Shown here one piece after another: positions 28,983 to 37,649 of a DNA stretch of 64,000 nucleotides. A model generated the notes under the pieces. It did no database searches. It was not told the DNA's origin and was given only the letters and a program-made list of their open reading frames with translations. The translations under genes and the position numbers were made by a program. The first letter of the stretch is position 1. Each line of letters starts with the position of its first letter. Source of the stretch: Halomonas sp. 'Soap Lake #6' (GTDB lineage Bacteria; Pseudomonadota; Gammaproteobacteria; Pseudomonadales; Halomonadaceae); assembly GCF_003031405.1 (NCBI RefSeq), contig NZ_CP020469.1, forward strand, positions 3,968,001 through 4,032,000, written 5' to 3'.

Positions 28983-29022
28983 ACAAATATTATTTAAGTA
29001 GCCACTCATACCTTGGAGGTAT
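28983..29022 (-). promoter_or_regulatory. BenM/CatM-type operator-promoter element (usp/benM)
   Basis: Read leftward: ATACCT-N5-GTAT (a perfect ATAC-N7-GTAT LysR recognition site at 29008-29022), 8 nt, then a 17-nt AT-rich block ending TTGT. The same two blocks at the same spacing precede catA1 and catB. The right end stops one base before the benM ATG and includes that gene's GGAGG ribosome site on the other strand, so a bound regulator would block its own gene. ATAC-N7-GTAT is the published Acinetobacter BenM/CatM site. Confidence 0.8.
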
Positions 29023-29023
29023 C

Positions 29024-29926
29024 ATGGAACTACGCCACCTGAGGTACTTTTGTGTTGTTGCCGAAGAGCTCAATTTCACCTGCGCTGCCGAACGCTTACA
29101 TATGTCGCAACCTCCCCTTTCGCGCCAGATTAAACAGTTAGAACAAGAAGTCGGTGCAGAGCTATTTGAGCGCACCTCTAGAGGCTTACGCCTAACGCCT
29201 TCAGGTGTATTTTTTCAGCAGCACGCATTACAGATATTAGAGAAAGTGGACGCCACCATTGAGGCCACACGGCACATGGCGCGCAGTAAGCGTGTGCTAT
29301 TCGGCATTGGCTTTGTGCCTTCCGTGTTTTACGGGCAGCTTCCCATGTTGGTGCGTGACTTACGGCGAATGGATAATGTTGAACTATCCTTAGCCGAACT
29401 TACGACAGTACAACAAATTCAGGCGCTCAAGGCAGGCCGCATCGATATGGGATTCGGGCGCTTACGCATTGATGACCCAGACGTAGAGCAGGAAATTCTC
29501 TTCGATGAACCGTTAATTGCAGCGCTATCCAGCGGCCACCCGCTAGAGGGCACTACGCCTAGCTGCGAAGAGCTGGCCCGCTATCCACTAATTCTCTTTC
29601 CTGCCAAACCTCGCCCTAGCCTAGCCGATATGGTACTGGGCATTTTTCGCCGCCAACGATTAAAAGTTGAAGTGGTACAGGAAGCTAACGAGGTTCAGAC
29701 AGCGCTGAGCCTTGTCGCTTCAGGTATCGGCATAACGCTGGTTCCAGAACAGGTAAAGCGTGTACAACGCGACGGCATCACTTACGTAGCATTGGCAGAC
29801 AAGTCAATTACGGCCCCTGTTATTTGCAGCCGTCGACGGGGAGAAAAACCCTCCCCTCTTATGCAGGAAGCCAATGCTATTTTAGAAGTACTCGTCGAAA
29901 ATCGCCGCTCTGGGCGTTACCCCTGA
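29024..29926 (+). CDS. benM: LysR-type regulator of benzoate/catechol degradation (BenM/CatM/CatR type)
   Basis: A 300-residue LysR regulator. The winged helix-turn-helix occupies residues 1-60 (MELRHLRYFCVVAEELNF, then MSQPPLSRQIKQLE); the effector domain spans about 90-295. The N-terminal start MELRHLRYF and FGRLRIDDPDVE resemble BenM/CatM/CatR, which respond to benzoate and cis,cis-muconate. A GGAGG ribosome site 4-8 nt before the ATG is embedded in an ATAC-N7-GTAT operator. The 3' end overlaps the convergent benE by 10 nt. BenM versus CatR cannot be separated by eye. Confidence 0.88.
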   Translation: MELRHLRYFCVVAEELNFTCAAERLHMSQPPLSRQIKQLEQEVGAELFERTSRGLRLTPSGVFFQQHALQILEKVDATIEATRHMARSKRVLFGIGFVPSVFYGQLPMLVRDLRRMDNVELSLAELTTVQQIQALKAGRIDMGFGRLRIDDPDVEQEILFDEPLIAALSSGHPLEGTTPSCEELARYPLILFPAKPRPSLADMVLGIFRRQRLKVEVVQEANEVQTALSLVASGIGITLVPEQVKRVQRDGITYVALADKSITAPVICSRRRGEKPSPLMQEANAILEVLVENRRSGRYP

Positions 29927-31122
29927 GGACTCGTGCGAAAGCGCCGGTGTAGTAAATTGTAGGCAAGCGCCCCAACGATTACCCCCCAGAAGGCGGAGCC
30001 GAGCCCTAAAAAACTGATGCCCGACGCTGTGGCAATAAAAGTAATGACGGAGGCTTCCAGGTGGCTCTTTTCTGCGGCAAACGCACTTATGTTGCTGGTA
30101 ATGGCGCCAATCAGCGCTAGACCTGCCAGGACTGCCACAAACTCACCCGGCAACGAAGTGAAGAGCGCCACAATAGTGCCTGCAAAAGTGCCACCAATCA
30201 GGTAGAAGACCCCGTTCGCCACACCTGCAACATAGCGCTTATCCGGGTCTTCGTGGGCTTCCTTACTGGTACAGATTGCCGCCGTTATCGCGGCGATCAC
30301 TGTGGTAATCCCGCCGAAAAAAGCCGTAAAAAAAGACGTTAAGCTCGCCACGGTGACAATTGGCTTGGCAGCCGTGTTATATCCGGAACTGCGCATAATC
30401 GCCATGCCCGGCAGAAACTGACCGGTGAGGCTAACGAGTACCAGCGGGATGGCTAAGCTCAAAGTTGCATTCCACGTCCACTCAGGGCGGATAAACTGTG
30501 GCTCGGCAAGTTGAATAGAAACACCATCCAAGCTTGCACCTTCCAAAAAGACCGCCAAAGCGATACCCACCAGCAGCAGCAATATTAAGCTGTAACGCGG
30601 AGTTAGCCGCTTAAATAGTAGATAAGCGATGATCATCCCAATCGCCAGCGCTGGCACACTCTCCAATGAAACAAAGACTCCGACACCGAACTGAAAAAGA
30701 ATGCCTGCCATCATGGCGCTGGCGATGCCTGGAGGGATCATCTGAATAATACGGTCAAAGGAACCCGTAACACCGATCACGAAGATGATCATCGCTGCCG
30801 TTAAGTAGGCGCCAACTGCTTCATTGAGCGACAGCCCCGGAAACAGGGTTACCAAAAGCGCAGTTCCTGGCGCTGACCAAGCGGTCACCACCGGTACCTT
30901 CAGCCAGAGGCTAAGGAAAATACCTGAAACTGCAGCACCGATAGAAATGGCCCAGACCCAAGACGTCATCATGGCGCTAGATATTTCGGCACTTTGAGCC
31001 GCCTGGAAAAAGATCGCGAGTGGGCCAGCGTAAGAGATCAGCACTGCCACAAAACCAGCAGTAATCGCCGGAATCGATAGGTCTCTTTGAAATAGCGTTT
31101 GCAATTGCTTATGAAATTGCAT
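29917..31122 (-). CDS. benE: Benzoate/H+ symporter BenE (copy 1)
   Basis: A 401-residue membrane protein with about 12 helices and no charged domain. ISYAGPLAIFFQAAQ near the N-terminus and the ITTVIAAITAAICTSKEAHEDPDKRY stretch (split: ITTVIAAITAAICTS, then EAHEDPDKRY) are typical of the BenE family. The start MQFHKQLQ at 31122 is preferred; the frame continues to 31179. It follows the ABC importer genes on the same strand after a stable hairpin, adding a second uptake route for benzoate or similar acids. Confidence 0.9.
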   Translation of the reverse strand: MQFHKQLQTLFQRDLSIPAITAGFVAVLISYAGPLAIFFQAAQSAEISSAMMTSWVWAISIGAAVSGIFLSLWLKVPVVTAWSAPGTALLVTLFPGLSLNEAVGAYLTAAMIIFVIGVTGSFDRIIQMIPPGIASAMMAGILFQFGVGVFVSLESVPALAIGMIIAYLLFKRLTPRYSLILLLLVGIALAVFLEGASLDGVSIQLAEPQFIRPEWTWNATLSLAIPLVLVSLTGQFLPGMAIMRSSGYNTAAKPIVTVASLTSFFTAFFGGITTVIAAITAAICTSKEAHEDPDKRYVAGVANGVFYLIGGTFAGTIVALFTSLPGEFVAVLAGLALIGAITSNISAFAAEKSHLEASVITFIATASGISFLGLGSAFWGVIVGALAYNLLHRRFRTSPQG

Positions 31123-31168
31123 GCAGCAAGTTTCCCAATGTCGTTGAGTTGAGCCGTTAATCGCTAGC

Positions 31169-31197
31169 GCCACCGACAAGGCAACCTTATCGGTGGC
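31169..31197 (-). other. Intercistronic hairpin between the ABC importer and benE
   Basis: A 13-bp stem (GCCACCGACAAGG paired with CCTTATCGGTGGC, one G-U pair on the leftward RNA) with a 3-nt loop lies directly after the livF-type stop. No U tract follows, so it more likely stabilises or processes the mRNA than ends it. Confidence 0.6.
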
Positions 31198-31200
31198 GTA

Positions 31201-31932
31201 TTAGGCGACGCCGAGATAGGTTTCAAGGATCTTAGGATTGTCTTTTAATCCCTGCGAATCACCGCTATAGACCACTTCTCCTTTGACCAGTAACAAGTGT
31301 TTCTCGGCTATATCGAGTAGGTGGTCGATATTTTTATCGACGATAATGGTGGAAATACCGGTTGCCTTAATTTCACGGATGATCTTCCAAATCTCATCAC
31401 GGATCAGCGGTGCGAGACCTTCCGTTGCCTCATCGAGAATCATCAGATCAGGATTGGTTGTCAGCGCCCGGCCAATTGAGAGCATCTGCTGCTCACCGCC
31501 TGATAGTAAGGAGCCATCGTGGTTAATACGCTGGCCCAGCCGCGGAAACGTATCCAAAACACGCTCGAGTGTCCAAGGGGTCTCTCCCCGTTCGTTGGGG
31601 CGCGCCGCCATAATGAGGTGCTCACGCACGCTGATGCCTGGGAAAATACCGCGGCCCTCAGGCACGTAGCCAATACCTTGACGAATCAGTTGCCAGGGGC
31701 GCCGCTTGGTTGCCGAGACTCCTTTAATAAAAACCTCGCCTCGTCGCGGCGGGACAAAGCCCAGAATCGACTTTAGCGTCGTGGTCTTGCCCATGCCGTT
31801 ACGCCCCATAAGACTCAGCGTCTCGCCGGGCATAAGAGTCAGATCCACCCCATGTAAAATATGGCTCTCACCGTAGTAAGTATGCAGCCCCCGGGCATCA
31901 ATCAATGGCGTACTTGTTTGCTCTGTGCTCAT
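31201..31932 (-). CDS. ABC importer ATPase, LivF type
   Basis: A 243-residue nucleotide-binding protein: Walker A MGRNGMGKTTTLK (near residue 38-50), signature LLSGGEQQMLSIGRAL, Walker B LMILDEAT. LivF-type short ATPases end soon after the H-loop region, as here. The start overlaps the LivG-type gene (ATGA). Together with the four upstream genes it forms a hydrophobic amino acid/aromatic acid-type importer whose place between catA1 and benE suggests an aromatic carboxylate as substrate. Confidence 0.9.
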   Translation of the reverse strand: MSTEQTSTPLIDARGLHTYYGESHILHGVDLTLMPGETLSLMGRNGMGKTTTLKSILGFVPPRRGEVFIKGVSATKRRPWQLIRQGIGYVPEGRGIFPGISVREHLIMAARPNERGETPWTLERVLDTFPRLGQRINHDGSLLSGGEQQMLSIGRALTTNPDLMILDEATEGLAPLIRDEIWKIIREIKATGISTIIVDKNIDHLLDIAEKHLLLVKGEVVYSGDSQGLKDNPKILETYLGVA

Positions 31933-32696
31933 GCGGTTGCCCCCTCTTCATGACGCCCCAGGTAGACATCACGCACCTGTTCGCTGGTGCGTATCTGTTC
32001 AGTCGGGCCGCTCTCCAAAACGCAGCCATCGACCATCACTGTGATGCGATCTGCCAAGCGGAACACCGAATCCATATCGTGCTCAATCAGCACCAGGGTG
32101 TAGCGGTCTGTTAGGCTTGCGAGCAGCTCGGTTACCTGCGCGGTTTCCTCTCGCCCCATACCCGCCATCGGCTCATCGAGCAGCATTAGCGACGGGGCCG
32201 TTGCAAGCACCATCGCAATCTGCAGTTGACGCTGCTCGCCATAGCTCATATCTGATGCGGTCGTATAAGCGCGGTGGATTAATTGGCAGGTATCTAGCAC
32301 CTCGAGCGCACGCTCACTCACCTCGCGCGCAGCTTGCCGCGAACGCCAACTGCCAAACACCCCGCCCATATGAATACGCGCCGCTAATTCGCAGTTCTGC
32401 AGGCAATTAAGGCGAGGAAATATGTTGGTCTTCTGATGGCTGCGGCCAATCCCCATGCGCGCGATCTGGCGGGCATTTTTTCCCTGAATCGGCTGACTGC
32501 GATAAAGCACCTGGCCTTCCGAGGGAGGCATCTCACCGGAGAGCAAATTGATAAGGGTGCTTTTACCCGCGCCATTAGGACCCAGAATGGCGTGGATCTC
32601 ATTGCACTTAACATCAAAATCAACGTCGTTGACTGCCACTAAACCACCAAAGCGACGGGTCAAACCCTGGGTGGCTAATAGGATTTCATTGCCCAT
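31929..32696 (-). CDS. ABC importer ATPase, LivG type
   Basis: A 255-residue ATPase. Walker A is GPNGAGKSTLINLL (near residue 38-51), the signature is MSYGEQRQLQIAMVL (the Leu-Ser-Gly-Gly replaced by MSYGE, as common in LivG/UrtD), and Walker B is LMLLDEPMAGMG. The GRSHQKTNIFPRLN segment matches the Arg-Ser/Thr-Phe-Gln Q-loop zone of LivG. It is partner to the LivF-type subunit, with which it overlaps by 4 nt. Confidence 0.9.
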   Translation of the reverse strand: MGNEILLATQGLTRRFGGLVAVNDVDFDVKCNEIHAILGPNGAGKSTLINLLSGEMPPSEGQVLYRSQPIQGKNARQIARMGIGRSHQKTNIFPRLNCLQNCELAARIHMGGVFGSWRSRQAAREVSERALEVLDTCQLIHRAYTTASDMSYGEQRQLQIAMVLATAPSLMLLDEPMAGMGREETAQVTELLASLTDRYTLVLIEHDMDSVFRLADRITVMVDGCVLESGPTEQIRTSEQVRDVYLGRHEEGATA

Positions 32697-32699
32697 CGC

Positions 32700-33758
32700 T
32701 TACCCCTCCTTACTGTTGGTGACGGATTGAGCAGAGGGAGGCCCTTGGGGAACTTCGCTGGTGTTAGCAGTCATGTGACGCTTGCGATGCCAGGGAGGGG
32801 CAATGATTAAACCTGCAATGCCACGGGGCAATATTAATACAGCGAAGATAATGGTTAGGCCCATGAGTATCGGCCAATGAGTCGTCATATGCTCGTAGGT
32901 AAAAAGCAGAATTTCATAGGCGAAGGCGCCTAAGATGGGGCCAAAAATGGTCCCCATACCACCCAAAATCAGCATCATTAACACCTCACCAGAGGTGTGC
33001 CAACCTAGCTGTGCTGGATTCGCAAAACCGTACTGCATGGCGGCTAACATACCGGCAATCGCTGCCATCACCCCTGAAATAACAAAGGCAATCAGCTTGT
33101 AGCCGCCAGTGGCATAGCCTAGGGCCTGCATACGTTGCTCATTATCATGAATACCGTCGAGCACTTGCCCGAAATAGGAGCGTGTTAGCCAGCGCAGGAA
33201 CAGATAACCAATCAACAGCATGCCCAAACAGAAGTAAAAGAAGCTATAAGGGTTATCAAGGTCCAGAAGGGTGCTTTTTCCTATCGCCAGGCTGGGGCGG
33301 AACATAATGAAAACCCCATCGGTGCCCCCCGCAAATCGGGAAGTGCTCACGAAGTAGTAAAGCATCTGACCAAACGCCAAAGTGGTCATAATAAAGAAGA
33401 TGCCTTTAGTGCGGATCACTAACACGCCGATTAACAACCCGACACAGGCAGCAATACACATTACCAATGGCAGCATCCACCACATTGATGCCGGGCTAAA
33501 ATCGGGACTGGCTAATGCCAGTGTATAAGCTCCCAGGCCGAAAAATAGCGCATGCCCCAGGCTCACTAAGCCTAAGACTCCCACCAATAGATCCAGGCTC
33601 ATCGCAAACAGTGCAAGGATCAGCATGAAAGTCAGTTTCTCCAACATGAAGTTGGCTTGGTTACCAAAGGCGGCTTCCCCCCAAAGAGGAAATGTTGCCA
33701 CCAAAGCCGTCAATACCAGCATGATGATCGCAACGCGCTTGGGATATCTATGCAACAT
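32700..33758 (-). CDS. ABC importer permease, LivM type
   Basis: A 352-residue inner-membrane protein with about 9-10 helices. Family stretch LVGVLGLVSLGHALFFGLGAY (split: VGVLGLVSLGHALFF, GLGAY) lies near residues 60-80. The C-terminal 30 residues are polar (MTANTSEVPQGPPSAQSVT). It stops 3 nt before the LivG-type ATPase start. It pairs with the LivH-type permease to form the translocation path. Confidence 0.9.
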   Translation of the reverse strand: MLHRYPKRVAIIMLVLTALVATFPLWGEAAFGNQANFMLEKLTFMLILALFAMSLDLLVGVLGLVSLGHALFFGLGAYTLALASPDFSPASMWWMLPLVMCIAACVGLLIGVLVIRTKGIFFIMTTLAFGQMLYYFVSTSRFAGGTDGVFIMFRPSLAIGKSTLLDLDNPYSFFYFCLGMLLIGYLFLRWLTRSYFGQVLDGIHDNEQRMQALGYATGGYKLIAFVISGVMAAIAGMLAAMQYGFANPAQLGWHTSGEVLMMLILGGMGTIFGPILGAFAYEILLFTYEHMTTHWPILMGLTIIFAVLILPRGIAGLIIAPPWHRKRHMTANTSEVPQGPPSAQSVTNSKEG

Positions 33759-33770
33759 TTCTTATTCTCC

Positions 33771-34631
33771 TCACGCGAACAGGCCGCGTGGTTTAACTAG
33801 CAGCACGGCCGCCATGATCAGGTAAATCACCATGCTGGCGAGGCTCGGGATCAGCACGGAACCAAAGGTAGTCGCCATGCCAATAATAATGGCGCCCCAA
33901 AACGCTCCTTTAATAGAGCCGATACCGCCAATCACCACGACCACGAAACAGGTAATCAGAATGCTATCGCCCATACCGGGGGTGATAGAGGTGAGCGGCG
34001 CGGCGATCATGCCCGCGAAGGCGGTCAGCGCAACGCCAGCACTGAAAATGAGGGTAAAGAGCGTGCGCACATTGATGCCTAAGCCTTCCACCATGTCGCG
34101 ATTGACCGCTCCAGCGCGAATAATGATGCCCAGACGCGTATGACGAATAATCCAGTAAATAACCCCAGCCAATGCTAAGCAGACCCCCATCACAAATAGG
34201 CGGTAGACCGAATAGCGCAGGTTGGACGTCAGTTGAATACTGGAATCAAACGGTGCGGGCACCGGTACGCTGTGCACATTGCCGCCCCAAATAATCCGCT
34301 GTACTTCGTTGAGCACTAAAATCATGCCAAAGGTAAGCAGGACCTGATAAAGGTGGTCTCGTTTGTAAAGCGTATCGAGAAACAGCCGTTCTATGATCAG
34401 GCCCAGTGCAATAGCGATGGGGATAGCCACGACAATGGCCAACCAGAAATTGCCCAGCCGCATGGTCAGGTCGTAAACCAAATAGGCACCGATCATATAC
34501 ATGGCGCCGTGGGCCAGATTGATGATGCCCATAATGCCGAAAATTAACGTCAAACCGCTGGCAATCAGAAACAGCAGCAGACCGTACTGCAGACCATTAA
34601 GGAGCTGTACGCTGAAAAATGCGAGATCCAT
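33771..34631 (-). CDS. ABC importer permease, LivH type
   Basis: A 286-residue permease with 8 predicted helices. The start MDLAFFSVQLLNG at 34631 has a strong GGAGGGAT ribosome site; the in-frame ATG at 34670 adds a charged leader with no homology. The stretch GLTLIFGIMGIINLAHGAMY is the LivH hallmark. It lies between the binding-protein and LivM genes. Confidence 0.92.
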   Translation of the reverse strand: MDLAFFSVQLLNGLQYGLLLFLIASGLTLIFGIMGIINLAHGAMYMIGAYLVYDLTMRLGNFWLAIVVAIPIAIALGLIIERLFLDTLYKRDHLYQVLLTFGMILVLNEVQRIIWGGNVHSVPVPAPFDSSIQLTSNLRYSVYRLFVMGVCLALAGVIYWIIRHTRLGIIIRAGAVNRDMVEGLGINVRTLFTLIFSAGVALTAFAGMIAAPLTSITPGMGDSILITCFVVVVIGGIGSIKGAFWGAIIIGMATTFGSVLIPSLASMVIYLIMAAVLLVKPRGLFA

Positions 34632-34696
34632 GAGATCCCTCCGAGAATCAGAGTGAGGGGCGGGCGACACCCGCCCCAGAATGCCTAAAGATGCCG

Positions 34697-35866
34697 CTAC
34701 ATCCGGCAGGCTTCATCGGGTACTTCTAGATTCTCGGCAGCGATGCTAACGACTTCGTGCTTGCCGTCACGGATCTCGCGCAGGTAAACGTTTTGAATAG
34801 GATGATGGGAGTCTGAGAAGCGTAAAGGCCCACGTGGGCTTGCCAGTTGAACATTGGCTAATACATCTATCAGACGTTCTTGATCAGAGATGTCGCCACC
34901 TAATACAGAGAGCGCTTGCACTAGCATCATCCCCGTATCGTAGCCTTGTACCGCATAGGTATCGGGCATTTCACCGTAAGCACTTTCGTAGGCGGCAACG
35001 AAGGCTTGATTCTGCTCATTTTCTAGCGTTTCTGCATAGTGAAGGGTGGTCAACACGCCTTCACCGGCATCACCCAAAGCAACTAAGTTACCTTCAGTAA
35101 GAAAGCCTGAGCCTAACAGCGGTATGCTCTCCTTCAGGCCCGCCGATGCATAATCCCTAACAAAACCCACACCACCACCGCCAGCAAAGAAGGTGTACAC
35201 AGCGTCTGGTGCAATGCTGGCAATTTGCGTCAGGTAGCTCTGAAATTCAGTGCTGGGGAAGGGGACTAGAATTTGTTCGACGATCTCACCACCTTCAGCA
35301 GTAAACGCCTCTTCAAACCCTGCAAGATCCTCCTTTCCACCGGCGTAATCCCAGGTAATGGTGACAATTTCACGATGCCCCTGATCGTAGGCCACCTTGC
35401 CCATTGGGTAACTGTCTTGCCACATGCTGAACGATGTACGGAAAACGTTTGGCATGCATAGCTCATTCGTCGCGGCACCTAGCCCCGCATTGGGAATAAT
35501 CATAATCGCACCGGTCTGCTGAGCGACTCGCAGCATACCCATGGCAACACCGGAGTGTACGGGGCCGATAACGAAGTCCACTTCGTCTCTATTAACCAGA
35601 CGACTCATATTCTGTGGCGCTTTAGAAGGATCAGCCTCTGAATCAAGCTGAACGTACGCCACTTCGCGGCCACCCAACTGGCCACCTTCTTGTTCAATGG
35701 CAAGTTTCAGGCCGTTAGTAATGGCTTCACCAAGTGCTGTGTAAGTACCAGAATAAGGCAACATCAGGCCAAGTTTCACGGGTCCATCATTCGCCATCAC
35801 GCTTGCTGACATTAGTGCAGAGACGCTTATCAAAGCGGCTAGGGAGGTCTTTTTAAGTGTTTTCAT
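34697..35866 (-). CDS. Periplasmic substrate-binding protein of the branched-chain/aromatic-type ABC importer
   Basis: A 389-residue type I periplasmic binding protein (Peripla_BP_6). A signal peptide runs to about residue 25 (SASVMA-ND). The mature protein begins GPVKLGLMLPYSGTYTALGEAI, with DSEADPSKAPQNMSRLV and VIGPVHSGVAMGM typical of aromatic- and amide-binding members. It is first in a five-gene importer unit. Relatives next to ben, cat or pca genes bind benzoate or other aromatic acids; that specificity is inferred from position only. Confidence 0.9.
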   Translation of the reverse strand: MKTLKKTSLAALISVSALMSASVMANDGPVKLGLMLPYSGTYTALGEAITNGLKLAIEQEGGQLGGREVAYVQLDSEADPSKAPQNMSRLVNRDEVDFVIGPVHSGVAMGMLRVAQQTGAIMIIPNAGLGAATNELCMPNVFRTSFSMWQDSYPMGKVAYDQGHREIVTITWDYAGGKEDLAGFEEAFTAEGGEIVEQILVPFPSTEFQSYLTQIASIAPDAVYTFFAGGGGVGFVRDYASAGLKESIPLLGSGFLTEGNLVALGDAGEGVLTTLHYAETLENEQNQAFVAAYESAYGEMPDTYAVQGYDTGMMLVQALSVLGGDISDQERLIDVLANVQLASPRGPLRFSDSHHPIQNVYLREIRDGKHEVVSIAAENLEVPDEACRM

Positions 35867-35966
35867 TATTTAGTTACCAGGGTTTAGTTATTGTTGAATT
35901 GTTGTTGAGTTATTTTTGGCTACGCTGTTAACGCAGTAAGCGACATCCCTGTCTCATTAGAGCTAA

Positions 35967-36066
35967 TCAGACGTGATAAACGTCAATGACCTGATGGATA
36001 TAGTCGTTATGCAACTGCACGACTTTGCTTGTGTTCTCGTGGGTCAGGAGCAACCAGTTGCCTTAG
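35967..36066 (-). pseudogene. benA-benB remnant (internal deletion scar)
   Basis: Leftward, this stretch encodes a fragment like benA residues 46-57 (F-stop-GNWLLLTHEN, where BenA has [12 protein letters not shown]). It joins directly and in the same frame to the last 21 residues of BenB (TSKVVQLHNDYIHQVIDVYHV then TGA; intact BenB has TRKVVQLNNDYIHQVIDVYHV). Nucleotide identity with the intact genes at 40837-40899 and 42553-42588 is obvious by eye. About 1.65 kb between the two points has been lost relative to the intact copy, and the Glu codon 47 is now TAA. Confidence 0.9.
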
Positions 36067-36153
36067 AAGGCGAGTAGGCGATGCCCCCTTCTTGGCCTTG
36101 GCGTAGCCCCTCCTCTTTGATCTCCTCCGTTACTCCTAAGCCCACGGATCCAA

Positions 36154-37128
36154 TTAAACCTTGGCGGTACCGGCCAACTGGCTGGCAAGATCCTGCTCGT
36201 CTTCTTTGGCCCGCGGGCGGGCATGACGCACCTGCAACTCGGGTGCCTCAACATTGGCCAGCGCAACATCGAACACCACATGGGAGAACGGGCCATCCAG
36301 CTCGCGCTTGGCAATCTCAGCGGAGTCTTCTATCCGCTCGGCAGGCACCACCAGCTCTTCCCGGGTGGCAAAGGCGAAATCATCAAAGGTGTAGGGATCA
36401 CCCGCCAGATTGATCTGAGTAGTCAGGTGCTGATGGCCCGGCGCGGAGACGAAGTAGTGGATATGCGCCGGACGCCGACCGTGACGGCCCAGAGACTTGA
36501 GCACCACATCAGTGGGGGCGCCTTCGGGCACGCCGTAGCCGGAGGGAATAATGCTCCGCGCAGTGTAACGGCCTTCGCTATCCGCATAGATTGTGCGGCG
36601 CATGTTGTACTCATCCTGAGAAGGGTCAAAGAAGGAGTAGCCGCCCTTGGAGTTGCAGTGCCAAATCTCAACCTTGGCGCCAGGAATGGGGTTGCCTGCC
36701 ACATCACGAACCTGGCCAGTCAGCCACATCACCTCAGCATCGGCGTCACTGCCATCATCCATGCGCGCAAAGCCTTCGGCTTCAGGTGCACCGGCCACGT
36801 AAAGCGGGCCTTCGATGGTGCGCGGGGTACCGCCGGTGCGCTTGGCTTCCGCGTCGATGGCGTCTTGGCGCATATCCAGGAAATGGTCAAAGCCAAGCCC
36901 AGGCGAAAGCAGGCCGAACTGGGTCTGGCTACCCAGGGCATTGAGCAGGTTAACGCCAGCCCAGTACTCTTCTTCAGTGACGTCGAAGTCGTCGATCAGC
37001 TTGAACAGGTCGCCGACCAGGCGATGGACGATCTGCTTGGCGCGGTCGTTGCCACCTGTCTGGCCAAAGCCAGCCACGGTTTTAATGAAGTCTTGCACTT
37101 CGGGGGTATCAAATATCTTCACGGTCAT
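36154..37128 (-). CDS. catA: Catechol 1,2-dioxygenase, copy 1
   Basis: A 324-residue intradiol dioxygenase that opens catechol to cis,cis-muconate using Fe(III). Iron ligands are Tyr164 (KGGYSFF), Tyr198 (IPSGYGVP), His222 and His224 (RPAHIHYF). An N-terminal helical linker domain (1-100) precedes the beta-sandwich. It differs from copy 2 at a few scattered positions (DVAGNPIPG versus DVNGTPIPG, HGRRP versus HGERP, a variable stretch at 283-297). It has its own 40-bp regulatory element 154 nt upstream and is followed by a benAB remnant, so it derives from a duplicated ben/cat block. Confidence 0.95.
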   Translation of the reverse strand: MTVKIFDTPEVQDFIKTVAGFGQTGGNDRAKQIVHRLVGDLFKLIDDFDVTEEEYWAGVNLLNALGSQTQFGLLSPGLGFDHFLDMRQDAIDAEAKRTGGTPRTIEGPLYVAGAPEAEGFARMDDGSDADAEVMWLTGQVRDVAGNPIPGAKVEIWHCNSKGGYSFFDPSQDEYNMRRTIYADSEGRYTARSIIPSGYGVPEGAPTDVVLKSLGRHGRRPAHIHYFVSAPGHQHLTTQINLAGDPYTFDDFAFATREELVVPAERIEDSAEIAKRELDGPFSHVVFDVALANVEAPELQVRHARPRAKEDEQDLASQLAGTAKV

Positions 37129-37281
37129 GGCGAAAACCCTATCGTTGGTTTTATCGTTGTCTTGGTGCCCGGCGATAGCGTTAGTGCGTATAGAGGAAGT
37201 TGGGAATTCGTCTATCTAGGGCCTTAAGACGACGGTTGTTTTTATGCTTGTTGTTAATATCGACTAAGGCGAGCCTGCTCG

Positions 37282-37321
37282 ACCAATATCGTTTGGGTTC
37301 TCTTCCATACTTCATAGGTAT
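37282..37321 (-). promoter_or_regulatory. BenM/CatM-type operator-promoter element of catA1
   Basis: Leftward: ATACCT-N5-GTAT (ATAC-N7-GTAT at 37307-37321), 8 nt, then a 17-nt block ACCCAAACGATATTGGT. Block content and spacing match the elements at 45380-45419 and 28983-29022. In LysR systems the first block would be the recognition site near -65 and the second the activation site near -40, placing the transcript start near 37250. Confidence 0.8.
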
Positions 37322-37583
37322 TTCGGACAGCATCATTTTTCCTTGCTGCTCAATAAGAACAATCGCAGACAAATAGATAAACACCTATTTTAAAAGAGAA
37401 ATTCTTGAGATGAGGTAATTAGCTGGCCAGAATTCTGTTGTCGGAAGCGATATTCACTTAACCTTTAAACCAACATCGTGGTTTAAGTAAGTCGTAACGT
37501 TCGCCTGTTACGCTTTAACGGAGTAACAACTTATTTCAACTTGCGACAAAAGGATAAAGGGACAGTGAAACGCAAGATAAAAC

Positions 37584-37616
37584 AAAAAAGACCCGTACTG
37601 CATCAGCAGACACGGG
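37584..37616 (-). terminator. Terminator of the cat-ben operon
   Basis: On the leftward strand arms CCCGT/ACGGG and CTGC/GCAG (small internal bulge, 4-nt loop) are followed by TCTTTTTTG. It lies 34 nt after the benE2 stop. Confidence 0.85.
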
Positions 37617-37649
37617 CCCAGATTATCAAATTACAGGTATATGGTGAGA

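Larger units (their letters stand above)
37129..37649. other. 521-nt intergenic region between benE2 and catA1
   Basis: It holds, right to left, the terminator after benE2 (37584-37616), a perfect 8-bp inverted repeat TTAAACCA/TGGTTTAA (37465-37486, 6-nt spacer), the BenM-type element (37282-37321) and the catA1 leader of roughly 120 nt. A 67-codon leftward frame at 37181-37384 crosses the operator and has no protein-like features, so I do not call it a gene. Confidence 0.6.

Noticed and set aside
36223..37227. 334-codon plus-strand frame antisense to catA1 (and its twin antisense to catA2)
   Set aside because: Mirror of a strongly conserved enzyme with G/C-rich codons; the two mirrors are alike only because the catA copies are.
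37181..37384. Leftward 67-codon frame upstream of catA1
   Set aside because: It spans the BenM-type operator and promoter, has no ribosome site or motif and no similarity to the matching place before catB.
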